64,000 nt of DNA from Oribacterium sp. C9 (GTDB lineage: Bacteria; Bacillota; Clostridia; Lachnospirales; Lachnospiraceae), in the NCBI RefSeq assembly GCF_002007235.1, contig NZ_MUHW01000014.1:1-64000 (forward strand). The letters are read 5' to 3'. A program made the position numbers and the translations under genes. A model generated the notes under the pieces. That model was not told the origin of the DNA, ran no database searches, and was given only the letters and a program-made list of their open reading frames with translations. Below, piece after piece: positions 46,424 to 53,052 of the stretch. Position 1 is the stretch's first letter. Each line of letters begins with the position of its first letter.

Positions 46424-46495
46424 GCGCGAGTAGTAGAGTGGTACTACGTCGCCTTGCCAAGGCGAAGATCGCGGGTTCGATCCCCGTCTCGCGCT
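46424..46495 (+). tRNA. tRNA-Gly (anticodon GCC), second copy and prophage target
   Basis: A 72-nt cloverleaf identical to the one at 17683-17754: acceptor GCGCGAG/CTCGCGC, anticodon loop TTGCCAA, T-loop GTTCGATCC and discriminator T. The integrase gene of the prophage starts immediately behind and reads back towards it. The 3' end (CCCCGTCTCGCGCT) is therefore the likely attachment core, and the prophage restores the functional tRNA. Confidence 0.96.
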
Positions 46496-46507
46496 CGATT
46501 TTTTAAA

Positions 46508-46543
46508 GAGGAATCCTTGATTTTTCAAGGGTTCCTTTTCTTT
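46508..46543 (+). terminator. Terminator of the second tRNA-Gly
   Basis: AGGAATCCTTG pairs with CAAGGGTTCCT around a T-rich loop and runs into TTTCTTTTT. It is almost the same as the hairpin behind the duplicated tRNA end at 17899. Confidence 0.78.
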
Positions 46544-46583
46544 TTATCTAAGATTCACATGTAGACAGTTTTAGACAGCTGAT

Positions 46584-47729
46584 TCAAAGTGCTTCTTTGA
46601 TCAAATCGTAGGTTTCCTGTTCTGTTAATGGATTAAATATATAAGACAGGGTTGTAGACAGATTGGTGTGCCCCAACTGCTTACGGATCTCATCAACAGG
46701 AACACCTGATACACTAAGATTTGATGCATATGTTTTTCTAATCTTATGAGAACTCTTAGTCTTTAGATCCATGCGCTCTGCATACTTCTGTAAAACGTAG
46801 TTTATCTTTCTTGATGTAAGTCTTTTACCGTCTTTCTTGAAGATGTAATCGTCCTTATCATAATTATCCGGACGAAGCATCAACAGGATGCTGTATGCTT
46901 TCGGAATAAGTGCTACAAAGCGGTCTCGACTAGTCTTTGTATGGTCTACAACAGAAAAGACATTTGTTTCCTGATCTCTGACTTCTTCACGCATTACATG
47001 AAGGTGATTTAAGCCTACTATATCGCCCCATTTAAGCGCTGTAAGTTCTCCGACACGTAATCCTAGATAGAAGTTTACTTTGACGGCTAAATAGGCTGAT
47101 TCGTGAGTTTCCTGATACTTTAGATCAAGGTATTTCATAAGAGAATCTAATTCCTCTGTATTATAGGTTTCAGATTCTCCTGTTTTACGATTTACCTGAC
47201 GGAATTTCACCATGATTCTGACATCTTTCATAGGGTTTTCTTTGATCTCATGCTTACGAAAAGCGAGATCAAACATACCATTCAAGATGGTTTTCACATT
47301 GGTGAATTCCTTGTTGGTAAGGTTATGCTCTTTTATCAGAGTATTACAAAGTTTCTCCATATAGATCACATCAAGTTTACAAATGCTTTTGCTGTCTACA
47401 TCCTTGTCTACAAAATACTTTTTGTAATGCTGTTTGTGACGGATTATAGTGTTCTTACTGCTGGCAAGATTTGACTTATATTCAAGCCATTCTAAAAACA
47501 GTTCGTGGAATGTTTTCTTGTCAATGTTCTGTGAAAAATAAACTTCGTAGAGCTTTAAATACAGATCGTTTTCGGTCTGTGCTTTGAGACTCTTACGCTT
47601 TCCGGTTGTCTTATCCTTATATGTAGTTTGCCACCGTTTACAAAGACTGTTGGTGCAACTACACTGAATTCTGCTATGAACAAGGCATGCGGCGCAAACA
47701 AGAAGAAGTTCAGTCTTGTGTTCATGCAC
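46584..47729 (-). CDS. Tyrosine recombinase (phage integrase), N-terminus replaced
   Basis: A phage-type integrase. The core-binding SAM-like domain (KKTFHELFLEWLEYKSN) is followed by the catalytic domain with Arg in GLRVGELTALKW, His-x-x-Arg in SHKIRKTYAS and His/Tyr in GHTNLSTTLSYIF, all intact. True integrase sequence begins only at RWQTTYKDKTTG (about 47636). The 30-odd residues before it (MHEHKTELLLVCAACL...) are the antisense of a capsid gene running the other way. The native start is therefore missing, and this open frame reaches a chance ATG. It may still be inactive for lack of a promoter or N-terminus. Confidence 0.8.
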   Translation of the reverse strand: MHEHKTELLLVCAACLVHSRIQCSCTNSLCKRWQTTYKDKTTGKRKSLKAQTENDLYLKLYEVYFSQNIDKKTFHELFLEWLEYKSNLASSKNTIIRHKQHYKKYFVDKDVDSKSICKLDVIYMEKLCNTLIKEHNLTNKEFTNVKTILNGMFDLAFRKHEIKENPMKDVRIMVKFRQVNRKTGESETYNTEELDSLMKYLDLKYQETHESAYLAVKVNFYLGLRVGELTALKWGDIVGLNHLHVMREEVRDQETNVFSVVDHTKTSRDRFVALIPKAYSILLMLRPDNYDKDDYIFKKDGKRLTSRKINYVLQKYAERMDLKTKSSHKIRKTYASNLSVSGVPVDEIRKQLGHTNLSTTLSYIFNPLTEQETYDLIKEAL

Positions 47730-48551
47730 AGTGATGTCGCAACAGGACTCGAGAACTTAAATCTCATTGAGCACCTAAAGTATACCGACAAGGACGGAGT
47801 TCAGCGTGATCTTGACCTTGGCACTTGGAACGGAAAGCTCGTTGTCATTGATGATGACATGCCTACAAAGGCAGCAGTATCTACAGCCGGTGTTTGGGAT
47901 ATCGAAGTTAAGACAGCTGCTACAGCAGGCGACAAGATTGAGATTTGTGGAACAACTTTCACATGGGTAGCAAACGGTGAGACTCCGGCTGCCGATGAAA
48001 TCGAGCTTCCTTCCACAAATAATATCACAAACGAAGCGACTGCAATCTACACCAAGCTGAATGCGATCACCACAGGTGACATCGCAAAGTTTACATGGGC
48101 AAACGGAACAGCAAAGCACGTGACTGCAACACAGAAGAACACAGCGCCTGGTGCTATCTGCACAGCTGAGGTTGATTCCGGTGCCGCAACAATGGTGATT
48201 GCTCTTACAAACACAACTGAGCCCGTTGAAGCTACTGACTACACCTCATACATCCTTGGTGAAGGCGCTATAAGCTATGAGGATGTGGGAGCAAAGGTTC
48301 CTTACGAGATGGCGAGAAATGCTGCACAGAACGGTGGCGAGGATACTCTTTACATCAGACAGCGTAAGTGTTTCGCACCTTTCGGCATTTCTTACGAAAA
48401 GGCTGTTCAGGCTAGTCTTTCACCTACTGACGCAGAGCTCCAGAACGGTGCGAACTGGATACTCGTTCACACAGGCGAAGTACAGGCATCTGACAGGTCC
48501 TACATCAACCACAAGGCAATTCCTATTGCAAGGATCATTTCAAGAGGTTGA
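47628..48551 (+). CDS. Phage major capsid protein, 5'-truncated
   Basis: A 307-residue C-terminal part of an HK97-fold-like major capsid protein (XkdG position). FSLVFMHSDVATGLENLNL, LGTWNGKLVVIDDDMP and the C-terminal SYEKAVQASLSPTDAELQNG are typical of Clostridia phage coat proteins. The N-terminal arm and first half of the fold are missing because the gene joins the antisense integrase gene near 47630-47645. About 100 residues between VIDDDMP and SYILGEGAI form a Thr/Ala-rich inserted beta-domain. The TTG at 47628 is merely the first possible start, not the native one. Confidence 0.75.
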   Translation: MPPFTKTVGATTLNSAMNKACGANKKKFSLVFMHSDVATGLENLNLIEHLKYTDKDGVQRDLDLGTWNGKLVVIDDDMPTKAAVSTAGVWDIEVKTAATAGDKIEICGTTFTWVANGETPAADEIELPSTNNITNEATAIYTKLNAITTGDIAKFTWANGTAKHVTATQKNTAPGAICTAEVDSGAATMVIALTNTTEPVEATDYTSYILGEGAISYEDVGAKVPYEMARNAAQNGGEDTLYIRQRKCFAPFGISYEKAVQASLSPTDAELQNGANWILVHTGEVQASDRSYINHKAIPIARIISRG

Positions 48552-48577
48552 AGCCCGGAAAGGTCAGGTGATGAATC

Positions 48578-48976
48578 ATGACTTTTGATGTGGCAAGCGT
48601 TGCAAGCCGTTTAGCGTCACTTGGTTATACAGTCAAGGAAACAGATTCTGCTTCCTTGACTTTCTGTGTGGAAAAGGTCAGAAACACGATCAAGAATGAT
48701 GTTAATTTGAATGATGTACCAGAGGGACTCGTTCATATTGCCATAGATATGGCTTGCGGCGAATTCCTCAAAGGCAAGCTGACATTTGCGCCGGATGATT
48801 TATCCGGTTTTGATTTAAGTGTTGCCGTGAAGCAGATAACGGACGGTGATACAACTACAATATTCGCTGTCGGAGACGGTTCAAAGACCCCTGAGCAAAG
48901 ACTGACATCTTTTATCGATTACCTTTTATCCTACGGAAAGGAACAGTTCCCCTGTTTCAGGCGGATGAGATGGTAA
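48578..48976 (+). CDS. Head-tail connector protein (gp6-like)
   Basis: A 132-residue all-helical protein in the slot of PBSX/skin YqbG-type connectors. Such proteins form the ring between portal and closure protein. Repeated helices with AIDMACGEFLKGKL and FIDYLLSYGKEQFP fit the family, but assignment rests mostly on position. AGGTGA precedes the ATG, and the gene overlaps the next by 7 nt. Confidence 0.65.
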   Translation: MTFDVASVASRLASLGYTVKETDSASLTFCVEKVRNTIKNDVNLNDVPEGLVHIAIDMACGEFLKGKLTFAPDDLSGFDLSVAVKQITDGDTTTIFAVGDGSKTPEQRLTSFIDYLLSYGKEQFPCFRRMRW

Positions 48977-49365
48977 GCACGGCGGTTCTTGCTGCACGAC
49001 AGGCGGCAAGGGTGATTCATGAAGCGAATCACTATGACGGGATTTTCACTGTCACAATCTACGCAAAGGTAAAAGATCCAGTAACAGGGCTGACCACAAG
49101 GTCAGAACAACCGGTACAGGGGCTTACGGATGTTCCGTGCCATCTGTCAATAGAAAGCAAGACAGCGGCAATACAATCGGAGTCAGCGGCGGCAGTTGCA
49201 CAGGTCACCAAGCTGTTCACGCAGCCTGATGTGGTTATCCCATCCGGATCCAAGATCACAGTGACGCAGGCAGGAGTGACGAAAGCATATAAACGCAGTG
49301 GTATTCCTGCGGTTTACATCTCACATCAGGAGATAGTCCTTGATGTGTTCAATGGGTGGTCATAA
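48970..49365 (+). CDS. Head closure protein (XkdH/YqbH-like)
   Basis: A 131-residue beta-rich protein (TVTIYAKVKDPVTGLTTRSEQP, VPCHLSIESKTAA, QPDVVIPSGSKITVTQ). It fits the head-completion/stopper proteins that follow the connector in PBSX-like phages. It overlaps its neighbours on both sides, as is usual in structural operons. Confidence 0.7.
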   Translation: MVSTAVLAARQAARVIHEANHYDGIFTVTIYAKVKDPVTGLTTRSEQPVQGLTDVPCHLSIESKTAAIQSESAAAVAQVTKLFTQPDVVIPSGSKITVTQAGVTKAYKRSGIPAVYISHQEIVLDVFNGWS

Positions 49366-49826
49366 TGGCACGGTTTGGCAGATTTGACCTAAGCGGTATG
49401 AAGGAACTCCAGAAGGACCTTCAGAAGCTACAGGATACGGATGAGTTTGCTGAAGCCTGTGCGAAAGAGTTAGCGGCACGTCTGCTTGCAAAGGTCATCA
49501 AAAGAACGCCGGTAGGTGAATACTCAAAGGAAACGGGAAAGAAGGGCGGCACTTTAAGGCGAGGATGGACTGGTGAAAAGCGCCAGGATGCCAAAGCTTA
49601 TGTTGACAGTCTGAAGGTGAACCATTTCGGCGATACATATGTCATCGAGATCATCAACCCTGTTGAATACGCATCCTATGTTGAGTTTGGGCATCGTACC
49701 GCAAATCACAAGGGATGGGTCACAGGCAAGTTCATGATGACTATTTCAGAGAATGAGCTGGAAGAGATAGCGCCTAAAGTGTTGAAAGCAAAGTTAAAAA
49801 AGTATTTAGGGGGTGCATTCAAATGA
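49365..49826 (+). CDS. HK97 gp10-like tail completion protein (XkdI-like)
   Basis: A 153-residue protein with the gp10 signature: an N-terminal helix with DLSGMKELQKDLQKL, then AKVIKRTPVGEYSKETGKKGGTLRRGW and PVEYASYVEFGHRT. It joins the head to the tail. The ATG at 49365 overlaps the upstream stop as TAATG; an in-frame ATG at 49356 is also possible. Confidence 0.82.
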   Translation: MARFGRFDLSGMKELQKDLQKLQDTDEFAEACAKELAARLLAKVIKRTPVGEYSKETGKKGGTLRRGWTGEKRQDAKAYVDSLKVNHFGDTYVIEIINPVEYASYVEFGHRTANHKGWVTGKFMMTISENELEEIAPKVLKAKLKKYLGGAFK

Positions 49827-50269
49827 TTGTGAATGACATCATTTCCGCAATCAGCATTGCCCTGAATGCGGAATTCAACCCGGAGGTCGAAGAAGCACGG
49901 TATGAAGTTACTGCCGAAGAGATAAAGCAGGGGCTTCAGGAACCGTGTTTTTTCATTAAGTGCATCAACCGGGCACATGAGCAATTCCTCAGTAGGCGGT
50001 ATCATCAAGGGTCACAGTTCGTCATCCAGTATTTCCCGGAATCCTCCACGGGATATGAAGCTGAGTGCAACGATGTGGCTGACAGACTTACGTGGTGTTT
50101 GGAATACATCACATGCGTTGGTGATACCAGACCTATAAGAGGCACCGGTATGCATGCCGAAGTCAATGACGGGGTACTGAGTTTCTTTGTCAACTATGAT
50201 GGTTTTGTGTTGAAACCATACAGCGAGGTTGTCATGGAGACCCTTGAATCAGCAGTTGGAACAGAATGA
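49823..50269 (+). CDS. Phage tail terminator protein (XkdJ-like)
   Basis: A 148-residue protein beginning MIVNDIISAISIALNAEF. CFFIKCINRAHEQFLSRRY and QFVIQYFPES support the XkdJ/YqbJ family that caps the tail tube before head joining. It is coupled to the preceding gene through ATGA and located directly before the sheath genes. Confidence 0.72.
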   Translation: MIVNDIISAISIALNAEFNPEVEEARYEVTAEEIKQGLQEPCFFIKCINRAHEQFLSRRYHQGSQFVIQYFPESSTGYEAECNDVADRLTWCLEYITCVGDTRPIRGTGMHAEVNDGVLSFFVNYDGFVLKPYSEVVMETLESAVGTE

Positions 50270-50279
50270 GGTAATAATC

Positions 50280-50465
50280 ATGGCTGATAAGAAAACAGCA
50301 CAGGCGGAGGCTTCTGAGGCAAAATTCAGCAAGGCTCAGCTGTGCGCATCAAAGAGATATGTCGAAAGACGTGATGTGCTTTATGCGATGCTTGATGATT
50401 CGAAGGAATACACTTTAGCAGAAGCAGATAAGGCAATAGAAGAATTTATGAAAATGAAAGGATAA
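50280..50465 (+). CDS. YqzN/YkzM-like small phage protein
   Basis: A 61-residue protein with FSKAQLCASKRYVERRDVLYAM and EYTLAEADKAIEEFM, matching the YqzN/YkzM (XkzB) small proteins that always precede the sheath gene in PBSX and skin. The ATG at 50280 follows GAGGT; a longer reading from 50229 would overlap the tail terminator gene. Function is unknown. Confidence 0.75.
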   Translation: MADKKTAQAEASEAKFSKAQLCASKRYVERRDVLYAMLDDSKEYTLAEADKAIEEFMKMKG

Positions 50466-50476
50466 GGTGAAGTGAT

Positions 50477-51832
50477 ATGGCATTAGGCGGTGGTACTTTC
50501 CTTACGGAAAATAAAATTTTACCCGGCTATTACATGAATGTCGTTTCAAGAGCAAGCGCAAGTGCTACACTTTCAGATCGAGGAACAGCGACAGTTCCGC
50601 TGGAACTTGACTGGGGCGTTGAAAACGCCATTTTTACGGTAACCAATGAGGATTTTGAAACGAATTCACTCAAGATTTTCGGTTACCCATATGACTCTGA
50701 CAAGATGAAGGGACTTCGAGACCTTTTCAAGGGCGCAAAAACTCTTCATACATTCAATCTTTGCAGTGTCAACAGTGGCGCGGCAAAGGCGGACTGCACT
50801 TATGCGACAGCAAAGTATAAGGGTGTAGCCGGTAATAACATTAAGATCAAGATCGCGGCGAATGCAGATGATAACACCAAGTTTGATGTTACAACACTGT
50901 ATTCATACGACGGAACCAATTTCAACGAAATGGATGTTCAGACTGTTGCTACAGCGGCAGGACTTGTAAGCAATGACTGGGTTGATTTCAAATCAGGTGC
51001 GACACTTGCTGCTACAGCCGGAACAGCACTTACAGGCGGTGCCAACGGTACAGTTGACGGAACAGCATATCAGGCATATGCGGACAAGATCACAGCTTAC
51101 AGCTTCAATGTTATGGGTATCCTGTCAACTACTACAGCTGTCAAGAATCTGTTCATCAGCCTGGTCAACAGATTACGTGATCAGCTTGGAATTAAGTTCC
51201 AGCTTGTACTCCATCAGGCAGTTGATACATGCCATCCCGATTACATTGGCGTTATCAGTGTTGAAAACGACATAGATAACACCAGTGTTGATACCGGATA
51301 TCCTGTTTCAGCGGCAGTTTACTGGGTAACAGGTAAGGAGGCAGGTGCCAATGTGAATGAGTCTATTCAGAACACTGTTTATAACGGTGAGTTTAAGATT
51401 CAGACAGATTACACACAGGCACAGCTTGAGCAGGCGCTTACAGCTGGTAAGTTCATCTTCCATAATCAGAATAACGATGTCTGTGTTTTGGAGGATATCA
51501 ATACATTTGTTACTGTTACTGATGTGATGGGCGAAGTATTCCAGGACAACCAGACTATCAGAGTAATAGATCAGATTGCCCTCGATGATGCAACGCTTTT
51601 CAACGGCAAGTACAACGGACATGTGCCGAATGACGCTTCCGGAAGGAACAGCCTCTGGTCAGACCTCGTTAAAATCAGACAGGAACTTAATGACATGCGT
51701 GCCATTGAGAATTTCAAGGATACAGATGTTACAGTTTCACAGGGCGATACCAAGAAGTCTGTAAGGGCAAATTCTGAGATTCAGATTGTTAACACCATGG
51801 GCAAGCTGTACATGACCGTTGTGGTTGTCTGA
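50477..51832 (+). CDS. Contractile tail sheath protein (XkdK-like)
   Basis: A 451-residue sheath subunit. It begins LGGGTFLTENKILPGYYMNV, has a central inserted domain (CTYATAKYKGVAGNNIKIKI ... LTGGANGTVDG) and the conserved C-terminal fold (DINTFVTVTDVMGEVFQDNQ... and MGKLYMTVVVV). It polymerises around the tube and contracts on attachment, defining a myovirus-type tail. Confidence 0.9.
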   Translation: MALGGGTFLTENKILPGYYMNVVSRASASATLSDRGTATVPLELDWGVENAIFTVTNEDFETNSLKIFGYPYDSDKMKGLRDLFKGAKTLHTFNLCSVNSGAAKADCTYATAKYKGVAGNNIKIKIAANADDNTKFDVTTLYSYDGTNFNEMDVQTVATAAGLVSNDWVDFKSGATLAATAGTALTGGANGTVDGTAYQAYADKITAYSFNVMGILSTTTAVKNLFISLVNRLRDQLGIKFQLVLHQAVDTCHPDYIGVISVENDIDNTSVDTGYPVSAAVYWVTGKEAGANVNESIQNTVYNGEFKIQTDYTQAQLEQALTAGKFIFHNQNNDVCVLEDINTFVTVTDVMGEVFQDNQTIRVIDQIALDDATLFNGKYNGHVPNDASGRNSLWSDLVKIRQELNDMRAIENFKDTDVTVSQGDTKKSVRANSEIQIVNTMGKLYMTVVVV

Positions 51833-51848
51833 AAGGATGGTGAGATAA

Positions 51849-52331
51849 ATGCCTAATAACGTAACTATAAAATCACGTGATACCATTGCTGCAAAGCTTG
51901 CAGAGTGCTTCGTCACTATCGGTTCACGTCGCTACAACTTTATGCAGATGATCGACATGGAAGCTAAGGTTGAGAAGACCAAGGCTGAGGTACCACGACT
52001 GGGTGCTGTTATGGTCGGTCACAAGACCGTTGGGATGACTGGTACATTTTCCGGTACTGCCCACTATAACCAGTCAGTGCTTCGTCAGATGCTTCTTGAC
52101 TACAAGAACACAGGCGAGGATGTTTATTTCGAGATGCAGATAACAAACGAGGACCCTACATCCGCTGCAGGGCGTCAGACCATCATTCTGTATGACTGCA
52201 ATACAGACGGCGGTGTTCTCGCAAAGTTCGATGCTGACGGTGAGTACCTTGATGAGGATATCGAGGGTACATTTGAAGATTTCAGCATGCCTGAGAGCTT
52301 TGCGAACCTTACAGGTTTCCTTACAAACTAA
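51849..52331 (+). CDS. Tail tube protein (XkdM-like)
   Basis: A 160-residue tube subunit with MPNNVTIKSRDTIAAKLAEC, NFMQMIDMEAKVEKTKAEVP and the C-terminal TFEDFSMPESFANLTGFL. It forms the inner tube inside the sheath and normally follows the sheath gene directly, as here (16 nt). Confidence 0.9.
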   Translation: MPNNVTIKSRDTIAAKLAECFVTIGSRRYNFMQMIDMEAKVEKTKAEVPRLGAVMVGHKTVGMTGTFSGTAHYNQSVLRQMLLDYKNTGEDVYFEMQITNEDPTSAAGRQTIILYDCNTDGGVLAKFDADGEYLDEDIEGTFEDFSMPESFANLTGFLTN

Positions 52332-52415
52332 GCTTTAGCCCTTATATGGCACTCACATAAAGCCATATAGGGGCTTTTGAATACTCAGATGGATAATTGA
52401 AAGGGTGAAAGAAAA

Positions 52416-52847
52416 ATGTCTAAATTTGCGCTTTTTATGAAGCAGAACAAAGAGCAGAAGCCTAACGAAACATATGCGCCGACTGCCACACTGAAAGATG
52501 AGAATGGAAACCCACTTGAGTGGGAGTTCCGCCGTATCACATCCAAAGAAAATGATATCATCCGCGACGAATGTACCACAGAGGTGCAGGTCACAGGAAA
52601 GCCAAATCTTTTCAGACCAAAGGTAAACGCATCCAAGTATCTGGCTAAGCTCATCGTTTCGGCAACTGTCTTCCCGGATCTTCTTGACACTGAGCTTCAG
52701 GATTCATACGGTGTGAAAACTCCGGAAGATCTTCTGTACGCCATGGTAGATGATGCCGGTGAATATCAGCAGTTCGGCGTGTGGATGCAGAAATATCAGG
52801 GATTTACAAAATCCTTTGATGATAAGGTCGAAGAAGCAAAAAACTGA
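52416..52847 (+). CDS. Tail assembly chaperone G (XkdN-like)
   Basis: A 143-residue chaperone of the XkdN family (PTATLKDENGNPLEWEFRRI, NLFRPKVNASKYLAKLIVSA) that binds the tape measure during tail assembly. Its last codons read GCA AAA AAC TGA, placing the slippery heptamer A-AAA-AAC right at the stop. A -1 shift would extend the protein by 64 residues. Confidence 0.85.
   Translation: MSKFALFMKQNKEQKPNETYAPTATLKDENGNPLEWEFRRITSKENDIIRDECTTEVQVTGKPNLFRPKVNASKYLAKLIVSATVFPDLLDTELQDSYGVKTPEDLLYAMVDDAGEYQQFGVWMQKYQGFTKSFDDKVEEAKN
52838..52844 (+). promoter_or_regulatory. Programmed -1 frameshift site
   Basis: A AAA AAC lies in the correct zero-frame phase directly before the TGA stop of the chaperone gene. 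The -1 frame then stays open from 52844 to the TAA at 53036-53038. This mirrors the G/GT arrangement of lambda and many tailed phages. Confidence 0.75.
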
Positions 52848-53038
52848 TTGAAGGTGACGGTGAAGACTGGGAAGCCAATTATGCATACTATGCATTGCAT
52901 AAACTTCACATGTTACCATCTGAGTTCCTAGGGCTTGATGAAAATGAAAAAGCATTTGTATGCGCAGCCATTGACATCAAGCTGAAACATGACAAGGAAC
53001 AGCAAAAGCAAGCGAAACAAAAGAAAAAGCACAAATAA
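52844..53038 (+). CDS. Tail assembly chaperone T domain (-1 frameshift product)
   Basis: This frame has no good start codon of its own and is reached by slipping at 52838-52844, giving a fusion of about 207 residues. The 64 residues read LIEGDGEDWEANYAYYALHK, then LHMLPSEFLGLDENEK and finish with a Lys/Gln-rich tail (KEQQKQAKQKKKHK). The compact helical domain plus basic tail is typical of the T part that recruits tube subunits to the tape measure. Confidence 0.75.
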   Translation: MIEGDGEDWEANYAYYALHKLHMLPSEFLGLDENEKAFVCAAIDIKLKHDKEQQKQAKQKKKHK

Positions 53039-53052
53039 GAGAGGGTCATAAT

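Noticed and set aside
47628-47729. The N-terminal 30 residues of the integrase frame as a real cysteine-rich domain
   Set aside because: They are the exact antisense of well-conserved capsid codons (KACGANKKKFSLVFMHS), so their cysteines are an accident of the join.
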